Below are positions 34,095 to 43,286 of a DNA stretch of 64,000 bases, in pieces. Origin of the DNA: Micromonospora sp. WMMD961 (GTDB taxonomy: Bacteria; Actinomycetota; Actinomycetes; Mycobacteriales; Micromonosporaceae); contig NZ_JARUBJ010000002.1 of the NCBI RefSeq assembly GCF_029626145.1, forward strand, positions 3,941,501 through 4,005,500. The letters run 5' to 3'. Within the stretch, counting starts at the first letter, position 1; the number at the start of each line of letters is the position of its first letter. Made by a program: the position numbers and the translations under genes. The notes under the pieces are model-generated. The model saw only the letters and a list, made by a program, of their open reading frames with translations. It was not told the origin of the DNA and did not search any database.

Positions 34095-35423
34095 TCAACC
34101 CGCCCGACGGTCCAGCTCGTCGGTGATCAGCGCCGCGAGGCGATCCAGCCCGACGTCGATCTGCGGCGGCGTCACCGCGCTGACCGACAGCCGCAGCGCG
34201 CACACCGGCGCGGTGTCGTCGTAGAAGTGCGCCATCGGCGTCCACAGCACCCCGTAGTCGCGCGCCGAGCGGTCCAGCAGCGCGTCGTCGACCGGGAACG
34301 GCACCGTCACCACCACGAAGAACCCGCCGGCCGGCACCGTCCAGCGCACCGCCGCCGGCCCGTCCGTCCCGGCCGGGAACCGTCGGCGCAGCCCGGTCAC
34401 CAGGTGGCGCAGATTCCGGGTGTACGCGCAGCGCTCCCGGGTGTTCGCCGCCACCAGGCTGCACCCGTTCTCCAGCAGCCGGCCACCGATCACCGCCTGC
34501 GCGATCGGTGACGTGTTCACGGTGACCATGCTCTTGATCATGGCGAGCTGGTCCGCGAGCGGGCCGACCCGGCCGTCCGGGCCGGCCACCCGCTGGTCGG
34601 CGACCACGTAACCGACCCGGGCGCCCGGCAGGACGGTCTTCGCGAACGAACCGAGGTAGACGACCCGCCGCTCGGTGTCCAACGCCTTGAGGGTGGGCAG
34701 GCGCGGCCCGTCGTCGCTGTGGAACAGCCCGTACGGGTTGTCCTCCAGCAGCAGCAGGTCCTCCTCGGCGGCCACGGTGAGCAACCGCCGCCGGTCCTCC
34801 GCGGAGATGCTGACCCCGGACGGGTTGGCGAAGTCCGGCATCAGGTAACAGGCGCGCGGCCGCAGCCCCGCCGCCCGGGCCCGGCGCGCCTGGGCCGCCA
34901 GGTCGGCCGGGTCCACGCCGGACGGGCCACCGGCCACCGGCCACACCGGCAGGTCCACCAGTCGGGCCGCCCCGGTCAGCCCGACGTAGGTCGGGGCGAC
35001 CGCGAGCAGCACGTCCGCCGGGCCGGTCCGCAGCGCCCGCAGCACCAGGAACATCGCCTCCTGGCAGCCGACCGTCACCACGACGGCCTCCGGGTCGACG
35101 GTGATCCCCTCGTCCACCGCGAGGTTGCGGGCAACCAGGTGGTGCACGATGCCCTTGGTCCGGCCGTACTGCAGCAGCAGCCGCCGGGCCTGCTCGGGCG
35201 GGTGACCCAGGTCGTCGGTGAGGTGCCGGTGGAACGTGTCCAGGTGCCGGTGCACCGCCGCGACGTCGAAGAACTCCTCGTACGGTCGCCCGGCCGCCAG
35301 CGACACCGCCGCCGGATAGCGCTCGGACACCTCGTTGAGGAAGTTCATCGAGGTCAGCGCCGGGTCGCCCAGCGCAGGGTGCAGGTCGGCGACGGTCAGG
35401 TCGACCGGTTCGGTGGCGGTCAC
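34095..35423 (-). CDS. hpgT: HpgT-like PLP aminotransferase
   Basis: The product is 442 aa, fold-type I. The PLP lysine is K262 in SFAKTVLPGARVGYV, with the cofactor residues N200 in PDFANPSGV and D228 in LEDNPYG. The architecture is of the MocR-less multi-substrate (PLP-dependent 2-aminoadipate/HpgT) group. In glycopeptide pathways HpgT converts 4-hydroxybenzoylformate to L-4-hydroxyphenylglycine with tyrosine as amino donor. It starts three bases after the hydroxymandelate oxidase stop, which makes that role likely here. It is the last gene of a four-gene operon (P450, esterase, hmo, hpgT). The amino-acid product is inferred from context. Confidence 0.8.
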   Translation of the reverse strand: MTATEPVDLTVADLHPALGDPALTSMNFLNEVSERYPAAVSLAAGRPYEEFFDVAAVHRHLDTFHRHLTDDLGHPPEQARRLLLQYGRTKGIVHHLVARNLAVDEGITVDPEAVVVTVGCQEAMFLVLRALRTGPADVLLAVAPTYVGLTGAARLVDLPVWPVAGGPSGVDPADLAAQARRARAAGLRPRACYLMPDFANPSGVSISAEDRRRLLTVAAEEDLLLLEDNPYGLFHSDDGPRLPTLKALDTERRVVYLGSFAKTVLPGARVGYVVADQRVAGPDGRVGPLADQLAMIKSMVTVNTSPIAQAVIGGRLLENGCSLVAANTRERCAYTRNLRHLVTGLRRRFPAGTDGPAAVRWTVPAGGFFVVVTVPFPVDDALLDRSARDYGVLWTPMAHFYDDTAPVCALRLSVSAVTPPQIDVGLDRLAALITDELDRRAG

Positions 35424-35426
35424 CGC

Positions 35427-36590
35427 TCAGCCCGCACCGAGCGTGCGCAGCTCGGCCGCCGCCGCCGGGTCGGCGCAGCCGGCCAGGGTGAGCGCGTCGG
35501 TCAGCTCGGCGGCGAGCAGCGCCAACGCGTCCCGTGCGCCGCGTTCGCCACCGGCGGCCAGCGCCCAGAGCAGCGGCCGGCCGAGCAGCACCCCGGCGGC
35601 GCCCAGCGCGAGCGCCCGCAGCACGTCGGTGCCACCGCGGATGCCGCTGTCCAGCAGCACCTGACAGTCGTCACCGACCGCGTCGACGACCTCCGGCAAC
35701 ATGGTGACGCTGGCCGGGGAGCCGTCGAGTTGCCGGCCGCCGTGGTTGGACACCACCACCGCGTCCGCGCCGACCCGGACCGCCTCCACCGCGTCCCGCG
35801 GATCCAGCACCCCCTTGACCACCAGCGGCAGGTCGACCTGCTCGCGCAGCCAGGCCAGGTCCGTCCAGCGCAGTGCCGGCGCGAACGAGGAGGCGGTGTG
35901 CGTGGCGATCGCGGACACTCCGGGGGCACCGGAGTGCGCCAGGGCGTCGCGACCGTCGGGCAGGTTGGCGGCCACCACGTCGGGCGGCAGCCGGAACGCG
36001 TTGCGCAGGTCGCGGGGGCGCCGGCCGAGCACCGGGACGTCCACGGTGACCACCAACGCCCGGCAACCGGCTGCCACGACCCGGGCCAGCAGGTCGCGGA
36101 CGAGGGCCCGGTCGCGCAGCCAGTAGAGCTGGAACCAGACGTCCGCGCCGGTGGCGGTGACCTGTTCGACGGGTGTGCTGCCCAGCGTGCTCGCCAGGTA
36201 GGGAATCCCGGCCGCGCGGGCCGCCGAGGCGAGGCCCAGCTCCCCGTCCGGGTGCACCAGCCGCTGGTACGCCATCGGCGCCACCCCGACCGGCATGGCG
36301 TACGGGCGGCCGAGCAGCCGGGTGCGCAGGTCGACGGTGTGCACCCCACGCAGCACCCGGGGCAGCACGGCGACCCGGTCCAGGGCGACCCGGTTGGCCG
36401 CGAGGGTCACCTCGGTGGCGCTGCCGCCGTCGACGTAGTCCCAGACGTCCTGCGGTAACACCGTCCGGGCCCACTCGGCGTAGTCGGCGAGCGACACGGC
36501 CGCCGGGTCGATCGGCAGCGGCTCATTGGCCGCCACGTCGGTCGGCAGCGGCTCACCGGCCGCCACGTCGGTGAGCAGCGGCTCAGTCAC
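35427..36590 (-). CDS. hmo: 4-hydroxymandelate oxidase (FMN-dependent alpha-hydroxyacid oxidase)
   Basis: The product is 387 aa, an FMN TIM barrel. Visible are DYVDGGSATEVTL, YAMPVGVAPMAYQRLVHPDG, WFQLYWLRDR, VVTVDVPVLGRRPRDLRN, VVKGVLDPRDA and the catalytic-base motif VVSNHGGRQLDG (about residue 275). Hmo oxidises 4-hydroxymandelate to 4-hydroxybenzoylformate. The GTG at 36590 overlaps the esterase stop by eight bases. The N-terminus repeats a DVAA-x-EPLP unit encoded by near-identical DNA repeats, probably a recent expansion. Lactate or glycolate oxidase would be the default annotation, but HpgT next door and HmaS in the region support the mandelate substrate. Confidence 0.83.
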   Translation of the reverse strand: MTEPLLTDVAAGEPLPTDVAANEPLPIDPAAVSLADYAEWARTVLPQDVWDYVDGGSATEVTLAANRVALDRVAVLPRVLRGVHTVDLRTRLLGRPYAMPVGVAPMAYQRLVHPDGELGLASAARAAGIPYLASTLGSTPVEQVTATGADVWFQLYWLRDRALVRDLLARVVAAGCRALVVTVDVPVLGRRPRDLRNAFRLPPDVVAANLPDGRDALAHSGAPGVSAIATHTASSFAPALRWTDLAWLREQVDLPLVVKGVLDPRDAVEAVRVGADAVVVSNHGGRQLDGSPASVTMLPEVVDAVGDDCQVLLDSGIRGGTDVLRALALGAAGVLLGRPLLWALAAGGERGARDALALLAAELTDALTLAGCADPAAAAELRTLGAG

Positions 36591-37572
36591 CGGGAACCGC
36601 CGCGCCGGTCGGAGCCTGCGGCAGCTCGTCGCGCTCGGGCGGCAGCCCGAACCGTTCCCGCAGGAACGCCGCCGCGCCCGCCTGCGCCCGCCGGCCGTCG
36701 GTGAAGACACCCGGCATGGCGAAGAAACCGTGGATCATCCCCGGGTAGTGCGCCAGCCGGGTGGGCACACCGGCGGCGTCCAGCCGCTGCGCGTACCGCT
36801 GCCCCTGTGCGCAGAGCGGGTCCACCTCGGCGGTGACCACCAACGCCGGGGGCAGACCGGTCAGGTCGTCGGCGAGCAGCGGCGACGCGAGCGGGTCCCC
36901 GGCGTGTGCCGGGTCGGCCAGGTAGTGCGTCCGGTACCAGGCCACCGACCGGCTGTTGAACAGCGTCGGATCGTCGTCCTCGGTGGGGCCGGCCGGCTCG
37001 CCGGTCTGGTCGGTGTTCGGGTAGACCAGCAGTTGCGCGGCGAGGGACGGCCCGTCGGTGCGGCAGAGCAGGGTGACAGCGGCGGCCAGGTTCCCGCCGG
37101 CGCTGTCCCCGCCCACCGCCAGCCGGTCCCGGTCCACGCCGAGCCGGCCGGCGTGCTCGGCGACCCAGCGGGTGGCCGCGTGGCAGTCGTGCACCGCCGC
37201 CGGGAAGGGGTGCTCCGGGGCGAGCCGGTAGCCGACTGTGATCACCTGACACGGCACGGCGTTGGCCAGTCGCCGGCAGATGCCGTCGGCGGTGTCGATG
37301 CTGCCGAGCGTCCAGCCGCCGCCGAAGAAGTACAGCAGGGTGGGTAGTGGACCCGACCCGGTCGGCCGGTACACCCGCAGGGGCAGCTCACCGGCCGGGC
37401 CGGCGATGCGCTCGTCGCGTACCTCGGACACCGGCTCGACCGCGCCGGTGCCGGCGCGGATCGCGGCCAGGTCCGCGGCGCGGGCCTCGGCAAGGGTCTG
37501 CGTGTACAGCGGCGGGGTGCCGGCCGCGGCGCGGGCCGACCGGTACGCCGCCACCTCCGGGTGCGGGGTCAT
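36583..37572 (-). CDS. HSL-type alpha/beta hydrolase (esterase)
   Basis: The product is 329 aa, alpha/beta-hydrolase_3. The nucleophile is in VGGDSAGGNLAAAV, with acid EVDPLC and base GMIHGFFAM. The oxyanion motif usually read HGGG is FGGG here (LLYFFGGGWTLGS), a noticeable substitution that may change acyl-chain handling. It lies seven bases after the P450 stop and overlaps hmo by eight bases. In this context it could release a product from a carrier or CoA, or cleave an ester precursor. Confidence 0.88.
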   Translation of the reverse strand: MTPHPEVAAYRSARAAAGTPPLYTQTLAEARAADLAAIRAGTGAVEPVSEVRDERIAGPAGELPLRVYRPTGSGPLPTLLYFFGGGWTLGSIDTADGICRRLANAVPCQVITVGYRLAPEHPFPAAVHDCHAATRWVAEHAGRLGVDRDRLAVGGDSAGGNLAAAVTLLCRTDGPSLAAQLLVYPNTDQTGEPAGPTEDDDPTLFNSRSVAWYRTHYLADPAHAGDPLASPLLADDLTGLPPALVVTAEVDPLCAQGQRYAQRLDAAGVPTRLAHYPGMIHGFFAMPGVFTDGRRAQAGAAAFLRERFGLPPERDELPQAPTGAAVPGD

Positions 37573-37579
37573 GTCGCTC

Positions 37580-38791
37580 CTATCCGCCGGTGCTGACGAG
37601 CAGCTTGTCGATGCCGCGCAGGAACAGACTGCCGCTGTACGTGGGCGTCTCGGTGACGGTCAGCCTCGGGAAACGGGCGAACAGTCGGGGCAGCGCGAGC
37701 CGTCCCTCCAACCGGGACACCGCCGCGCCGAGGCAGAAGTGCAGCCCCACCCCGAAGGCCAGCGACGGCGGGCCGGGTCGGGTCGGGTCGAAGACGTCCG
37801 GATCCGGGAAGCGTGCGGGGTCCCGGTTGGCCGCCCCGATGATGATCAGCACGTTGTCGTCCCGGGCGACCGGCACACCGCCCAGTTCGGTGTCGCTCGG
37901 CGCGGCCCGGGCCAGGAAGTGCACCGGGCTGGCCAACCGCAGCACCTCGTCGACGCAGCCCTGGGTCAGCGTGTCGTCGGTGGGCAGCGCGGCGACCGTC
38001 TCCGGGTGGGCCAGCAGCAGCGGCAGGCCGTTGCTGAACATGTAGACGGTGGTGACGAAGCTGGCGTTGAACAGCACGATCAGATTGCTGATCAACTCGT
38101 CCTCGGTCAGCTCCACCTCACCCGAGTCGACGGCCTCCACCAGGCCGCTGAGCAGGTCGTCCCCGGGCACCCTGCGGCGGTGCGCCAGCAGCTCCCGGTA
38201 GAACGCCCGCAGCTCCTGCGCCGCGGTGTTGGCGGCGGCCAGCCGCTGCGGCGTCTTCCCGGCGACGTCGAGGAACTCGTCGATCCAGTCCACCCGCTCG
38301 CGGTACCAGGCCAGATCCCCCGCCGGGATGCCGATGAACTCGGCCATCACCAGCGCCGGGATCGGGTACGCGAAATCCGCCACGAAGTCCACCACGCCGT
38401 CGCCGGCGTCGGCCATCCGGTCCAGCAGATCGTCGACGACCCGCAGGATCACCGGTTCCAGCGCGCCCAGCCGACGCGGGGTGAAGGTGCGGGAGAACAC
38501 GTGCCGCATTCGGGTGTGGTCGGGTGGGTTCACGAACATCATCGAGGTCTGGAAGGTGCGCAGGATCTCCTGTTCCTGCCAGCCCGGCGGCGGCTGCTTG
38601 GTCCACTCCGGGTCGCGTAACACCTCGTCGATCACGTCGTAGCCGACCGCCACCGCCGCCACCGTCTTGTGCTCGGCGCGGGGCGGCACCGCGCTGACCG
38701 GGCCGAGCCGGTGCAGCCCGGCATACCACGGATAGGGATCCTGTCGGCCCTCTTCGCTGTACAGGCCGGTGAGCAATTCCTGCACCGTCAC
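37580..38791 (-). CDS. Cytochrome P450 with altered I-helix
   Basis: The product is 403 aa. The haem loop is AFGVGLHFCLGAA with Cys353, and the K-helix has EVLR. In the I-helix the usual AG-x-(D/E)-T is A-S-F-V-T (LFNASFVTTVYMFSNGL), so the acid of the oxygen-activating pair is Val and the Gly is Ser. Such enzymes may need substrate help for proton delivery or catalyse atypical reactions. The GTG at 38791 follows GGGGAGGAG. It is the first gene of the P450-esterase-hmo-hpgT operon and is likely to oxidise the Hpg-derived scaffold. A soluble bacterial class I enzyme is expected, and no ferredoxin gene is present. Confidence 0.92.
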   Translation of the reverse strand: MTVQELLTGLYSEEGRQDPYPWYAGLHRLGPVSAVPPRAEHKTVAAVAVGYDVIDEVLRDPEWTKQPPPGWQEQEILRTFQTSMMFVNPPDHTRMRHVFSRTFTPRRLGALEPVILRVVDDLLDRMADAGDGVVDFVADFAYPIPALVMAEFIGIPAGDLAWYRERVDWIDEFLDVAGKTPQRLAAANTAAQELRAFYRELLAHRRRVPGDDLLSGLVEAVDSGEVELTEDELISNLIVLFNASFVTTVYMFSNGLPLLLAHPETVAALPTDDTLTQGCVDEVLRLASPVHFLARAAPSDTELGGVPVARDDNVLIIIGAANRDPARFPDPDVFDPTRPGPPSLAFGVGLHFCLGAAVSRLEGRLALPRLFARFPRLTVTETPTYSGSLFLRGIDKLLVSTGG

Positions 38792-38858
38792 GACGCATCT
38801 CCTCCCCAGGATGTCGATGCCGGGGGCGGCGAGGATCGCCCGCCGCCCCCGACCGGTG

Positions 38859-40163
38859 TCACAGATTCAGCAGCCGCAGCGGCACCGCGTCGGCGAGGGC
38901 CTGGTTGCCGGCGTCGTTCGGGTGGATGTGGTCACCCGAGTCGTACGCGGGCAGCAGCGCGCTGGGCCGGGCCGGGTCGCGCAGCACCCGGTCGAAGTCG
39001 AGCAGCCCGTCGAACTCCCGGCTGCCCCGCAGGTACGTGTTGACCGCCTGGCGGGTGGCCTCCTTCTGCGCGGTCCACACGCCGGGCGCCCCGTGCCCCT
39101 CGTACGGGGTCAGCGTCGCCACCAGACTGGTCAGCCCGCGCTGCTGGACCTGCTGGTTGATCTGACGAAGGGTGGCGATGATCGCCTCGGGTGAGTCGTT
39201 GGACATCCAGATGTCGTTGATGCCCAGGTGGGTGACGACGGTGCGCACCCCGGTCTGGGGAAAGACGTCCTCGTTGAGGCGGGCCGCCGCGTTCGGGCCG
39301 AGCTGGTAGTAGCCGGGGTAGTTGCCGTCGCCCGGCTCGGTGCCCTCGTGGTTGAGGCGGTTGCCGGCCAGGCTGAGGTTGAGCACACCGGGGGTGCGCG
39401 CGTCCGGTCGGGCGGCGAGCAGCCGGTCGGACAGCAGGTCGGGCCAGCGCCGGTTGGCGTTGACGGTGCTGCCGTTGCCGTCGCCGATGGAGTCGCTGAG
39501 CACCACCAGCGCGCCCGGGGTCGCCTTGCGCTGCACGTCGACGCCGGAGAGGAAGAACCAGCAGCAGGTGGGGCGGGTGGTGAACCCGCTGCCCTCGGCG
39601 GCCCCGGTCAGGTCGCCGGCGCCGATGAAGTTGGCCTGCTGGGACTGCCCGTGGAAGGTGGTCGGGCCGGTCGGCGTCGGGAAGTGCAGCGTGACCACCA
39701 GGTCGCTGTCGTCCGCGACCGGGAACGCCAACGGGTCGCTGAGCAGCTCGGCGCCCCGGTTCATGGTCGCCGAGGCGGCGCCGGTGAAGGTCAGCGGGCG
39801 CAGCGAGGCCGGGTCGATGTCGGAGAGGTCGTCGGCGGTGGCGGTGTTGGGTCGGGCGACGGTGGCCCGGCCGACGGTGACCGCCTGCTCGCCGTAGAGG
39901 TTGCTCAGGCGGACCCGCAGTGCCGGGCCGCCCACCGAGACGTGCACGACCATCCGGACGCTCTGGTCGTTGAGGCCGGTGTTGGTCAGCCCGACGGAGT
40001 TTCCGCGGGTGACCGCCGTAGCCCAGCTACCCGCCCATTCGAAACGGTCGGGCCGGCCGGCGGCGGTCCCGGATGGGCCGGCGCTGGCGACGACGGCGGG
40101 TGCTCCGGTGACCAGTAACGCAGCCGCGGCGGCGACGACATGCCATCTCTTCGGGGTCGACAT
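38859..40163 (-). CDS. Secreted SGNH/GDSL hydrolase
   Basis: The product is 434 aa. A Sec signal peptide spans about residues 1-28. An N-terminal beta domain of about 190 aa precedes the SGNH core, where VVLSDSIGDG (normally GDS), NLSLAGNRL, THLGINDIW and DHIHPNDAG give the Ser, Gly, Asn and Asp/His residues. It resembles secreted actinobacterial esterases acting on glycans or lipids. It is expressed divergently from the AMP-ligase/MFS pair across 264 bases with two palindromes. A link to the cluster is not established. Confidence 0.9.
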   Translation of the reverse strand: MSTPKRWHVVAAAAALLVTGAPAVVASAGPSGTAAGRPDRFEWAGSWATAVTRGNSVGLTNTGLNDQSVRMVVHVSVGGPALRVRLSNLYGEQAVTVGRATVARPNTATADDLSDIDPASLRPLTFTGAASATMNRGAELLSDPLAFPVADDSDLVVTLHFPTPTGPTTFHGQSQQANFIGAGDLTGAAEGSGFTTRPTCCWFFLSGVDVQRKATPGALVVLSDSIGDGNGSTVNANRRWPDLLSDRLLAARPDARTPGVLNLSLAGNRLNHEGTEPGDGNYPGYYQLGPNAAARLNEDVFPQTGVRTVVTHLGINDIWMSNDSPEAIIATLRQINQQVQQRGLTSLVATLTPYEGHGAPGVWTAQKEATRQAVNTYLRGSREFDGLLDFDRVLRDPARPSALLPAYDSGDHIHPNDAGNQALADAVPLRLLNL

Positions 40164-40212
40164 GGAACCTCCATCGTGTGGCAGCCCAGGGCCGTCCGCT
40201 GACGGCTCCCGC

Positions 40213-40280
40213 CTGGACGATGGTCCAGAAACCTAGCCGCCGCCGCTGACGGGCGTCAATCAACCTGATCGACGCGATCA
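40213..40280. promoter_or_regulatory. Two palindromes in a divergent promoter region
   Basis: CTGGAC-4 nt-GTCCAG (40213-40228) and TGATCG-3 nt-CGATCA (40266-40280) lie between the secreted hydrolase and the AMP-ligase gene. Both have the size of dimeric-regulator operators. No regulator gene is adjacent, and the binding protein is unknown. Confidence 0.4.
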
Positions 40281-40427
40281 AATGTCCGCCGGGCCTGTCG
40301 GACCGCCCGTCGGCACGGTTCCGACCAGCCGTTACCGGCCTAGGCTCGCAGGCGGCGGGCCCACCGGAGCGCGCGCCACCGTCGCGTCGTCACCGGGCGC
40401 GCCGCTGTCTCGGGAGGGGGCTGCCGG

Positions 40428-41987
40428 ATGACTGACGAACCCGGTCACACGACGACCTACGTGGACAGGGCTCTGGATCTCTTCACCGAATTCGGTGACC
40501 GGGAGGCGCTGGTCGGAGGGGGCCGCCGCCTCAGCTACACCGAGGCCGCCGCGCTGGTGCGGTCGATGGCCGCGACGCTCACCCGGCACGGCGTACGCCC
40601 GGGTGCGGCGGTGCTGGTGACCGCCGCGAACGCGGTCGAGGGTCCGTTGCTCCAGCTCGCCCTGCACCTGATCGGCTGCCGGACGATGTGGGTCGCCCCG
40701 GTCACGTCCCGCCGGGAGGTCGACGAGTTCATCCGCCTGGCCCGCCCGGGCGCCCTGGTCTACGACGCCCGGGATTCGGCCAGCCTCGGGCCGGACCTGG
40801 CCGCCGCGCTGCCCGACACGCCGGTGTGCTGCCTGGGCGCGGGCGGCGCCGGCCCGGACCTCACTGCGCCCGCCGAGGTCGCGGAGCTGCCGGCGCCCGG
40901 GGCGGCGCCGGAGTCGTTCCTGCAGACCAGCGGCACGACCGGCAGCCCCAAACTGGTGCACCACCGGGAGAGCTTCTACGCCCAGATCCTCACCCTGGCC
41001 GCCGACTTCCGCGCCGCCGGCTTCCCGCTGCTGCGGCACCTGTCGCACTCACCGATGTGGCTGGCCAGCGGGCAGATCACCACCCTGTTCAACCTGTTCA
41101 CCGGTGGGGTGCTGTTCCTGCGCGACGACTGGGACCCGGTGGCCTTCGTGGACACCGTGCAGCGGGAGCGGATCAACTCCACCTTCGTCACCCCGCCGAT
41201 GCTCTACGAGGTGCTGGACCACCCGGCGCTGGTCGGTGCGGACTTCTCCGCGATGTTCATGTTCAACGTGGGCGCCGGGCCTGCCGCGCCCGCCCGGCTG
41301 CGCCAGGCCATCGCGCGGTTCGGCCCGGTGCTGCGCATCGTGTACGGCCTCAGCGAAGCCGTCGTGATCACCGCGCTGCCCGGGTTGACCGACGACCCGG
41401 AACACCCGCAGCGGCTGCAATCCTGTGGCCGCCCCTACGGTGACGTGCGGATCGAGATCCGCGACGACGACGGCGCGGTGCTGCCCAGCGGACACGACGG
41501 TGAGGTGTGGGTGCACACCCGGCTGAGCTTCGCCGGCTACCACGGCCAGCCGGAGCTGACCGCGCAGACGCTCGTCGACGGCTGGGTGCGTACCCGCGAC
41601 ATCGGTCACCTGGACGACGACGGCTACCTCTACCTGGTCGACCGGGCACACGACATGATCGTCACGCACCGGCGGAACTGGGCGATCTTCTGCCGCCCGA
41701 TCGAGGACGTGCTGGCCGGGCACCCCCAGGTACGCGCCGCCGCGGTGATCGGCGTACCGGACGACACGGTCGGCGAGGTGCCGTACGCGTACGTGGTGCG
41801 CGCCCCGGGCGCGACGGTGACCGGGGCGGAGCTGATCGACCTGGTGACCGCCGAACTCAACGAGATGTGGGCGCCGGCCGCTGTCGAGTTCGTCGACCGG
41901 TTGCCGGTGAACCGGTCGGTGAAGGTGGACAAACGGGCGCTGCGTGAGCGGTACGCGGCGCGGCGGGCGGCGGCGGTCGGGGCGTGA
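40428..41987 (+). CDS. AMP-dependent acyl/aryl ligase (ligase 1)
   Basis: The product is 519 aa of the ANL superfamily. P-loop is LQTSGTTGSPKLVHH. Other core motifs are RIVYGLSEAVV, GWVRTRDIGHLDDDGYLYLVDRAHD and the C-terminal catalytic lysine in RLPVNRSVKVDKRALRERY. It activates a carboxylic acid as adenylate for CoA or carrier-protein loading. It resembles stand-alone fatty or aryl acid ligases of natural-product clusters. GGGAGGGGG lies upstream of the ATG. It is coupled by GTGA to the MFS gene, suggesting activation and export in one transcript. Confidence 0.9.
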   Translation: MTDEPGHTTTYVDRALDLFTEFGDREALVGGGRRLSYTEAAALVRSMAATLTRHGVRPGAAVLVTAANAVEGPLLQLALHLIGCRTMWVAPVTSRREVDEFIRLARPGALVYDARDSASLGPDLAAALPDTPVCCLGAGGAGPDLTAPAEVAELPAPGAAPESFLQTSGTTGSPKLVHHRESFYAQILTLAADFRAAGFPLLRHLSHSPMWLASGQITTLFNLFTGGVLFLRDDWDPVAFVDTVQRERINSTFVTPPMLYEVLDHPALVGADFSAMFMFNVGAGPAAPARLRQAIARFGPVLRIVYGLSEAVVITALPGLTDDPEHPQRLQSCGRPYGDVRIEIRDDDGAVLPSGHDGEVWVHTRLSFAGYHGQPELTAQTLVDGWVRTRDIGHLDDDGYLYLVDRAHDMIVTHRRNWAIFCRPIEDVLAGHPQVRAAAVIGVPDDTVGEVPYAYVVRAPGATVTGAELIDLVTAELNEMWAPAAVEFVDRLPVNRSVKVDKRALRERYAARRAAAVGA

Positions 41988-43219
41988 CGCCCCGCCGGCA
42001 ACTGGTCGTCCTGGTCGGCGCGGACCTGATCTCCAACCTGGGCACCCGCATCTCGGTGGTGACGATCCCGTGGCTGGTGCTGGTCAGCACCGGCAGCCCG
42101 ACCAAGATGGGCCTGGTCGCGTTCGCCGAGACCCTGCCGTACCTGCTGTCCAGCGCGTTGGGCACGCCGTGGGCGGACCGGTTCGGTCTGCGCCGCACGT
42201 CGATCCTTTGCGACGCGGGCAGCGCGGTGGCCATGGTGGTCGTCGCGCTGACCCCGTGGCTGGGCTTCGCGCCGCTGGTGGTCCTGGTGGCGGTGGCCGG
42301 CGCGCTGCGCGGCATCGGGGACCGGGTGAAGCACGTGATGTTCCGACCGGTCGCCGAGGCCGCCGGGGTGCCGCTGATCCGGCTGACCTCGGCGTACGAC
42401 GGGCTGAGCCGGGTGGTGACCCTGTTCGGCGCCGCCGTGGGCGGTGTGTTGATCGCCGTGTTCGGGGTGACCGAGGCGATCCTCATCGACGCGGCCACCT
42501 TCGCCGTCTGCGCGCTGCTGATCGGCGTTCTGGTCCGTCCGCCGGGCACCCCGTCGCCACCAGGCCCGCCGGAGAACTACCTGCGTGCGCTGCGCGGCGG
42601 GTTCGGCTACCTGGGTCGGGACCGGCCGCTGCTCGGCATGCTGGTGGTCGTCTCGGCGCTGAACATGGTGGCCAACGCCAGCGTGGCGGTGTACATCCCG
42701 GTCTGGGTAGCCCGGGAGCTGCACGGGCCGAGTGGGCTGGGACTGGTGCTGGCGGCGTTCTCGGCGGGCGCGCTGCTGGGCAACGTGGTCTTCACCGCGC
42801 TCGGGCCGAGGCTGCCCCGTCGGTTGACGTTCCTGGTCGGCGCCCTGATCGCCGGCACACCCCGGCTGGTCGCCCTGGCGGTCAGCGACGACCTGCCGGT
42901 GGTGCTCGTCGTGACCTTCCTGTCCGGGATCGGCATCGCGGCGGTCAACCCGCTGCTCGGGGTGGCGCTCTACGAGCGGGTGCCGGCGGAGTTGCAGACC
43001 CGGGTGATCGGCATCGCCGGGTCGTTGGCCTTCGTCGGGTTGCCGGTCGGCGCGCTGCTCGGCGGCTGGTCGGTGGACGCGCTCGACCTCACCCCGGCAC
43101 TGCTGCTGATGGCCGTGTTCTGCCTGCTGGTCACCGCGTCTCCCCTGCTGGCGCGGATGACCACACCGTCGCGCCCCACCCCCGCCGCGACCACCGAGGA
43201 CGACCGGGCGCGGAGGTGA
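41984..43219 (+). CDS. MFS transporter (DHA-type exporter)
   Basis: The product is 411 aa with twelve hydrophobic helices. It starts LVVLVGADLISNLGTRISVV, and the loop 2-3 motif is WADRFGLRRTSIL. This is the enterobactin/macrolide-exporter-like MFS class found in many biosynthetic clusters. The GTG start overlaps the AMP-ligase stop by four bases. It is the best candidate for export of, or resistance to, the product. Confidence 0.9.
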   Translation: MTPRRQLVVLVGADLISNLGTRISVVTIPWLVLVSTGSPTKMGLVAFAETLPYLLSSALGTPWADRFGLRRTSILCDAGSAVAMVVVALTPWLGFAPLVVLVAVAGALRGIGDRVKHVMFRPVAEAAGVPLIRLTSAYDGLSRVVTLFGAAVGGVLIAVFGVTEAILIDAATFAVCALLIGVLVRPPGTPSPPGPPENYLRALRGGFGYLGRDRPLLGMLVVVSALNMVANASVAVYIPVWVARELHGPSGLGLVLAAFSAGALLGNVVFTALGPRLPRRLTFLVGALIAGTPRLVALAVSDDLPVVLVVTFLSGIGIAAVNPLLGVALYERVPAELQTRVIGIAGSLAFVGLPVGALLGGWSVDALDLTPALLLMAVFCLLVTASPLLARMTTPSRPTPAATTEDDRARR

Positions 43220-43286
43220 CCCGAAGAGGTTGCCGGTGGCGGCCGACCGCGCACACCGTGTCGCACTGAGCCCGTACGGTGTGGCC

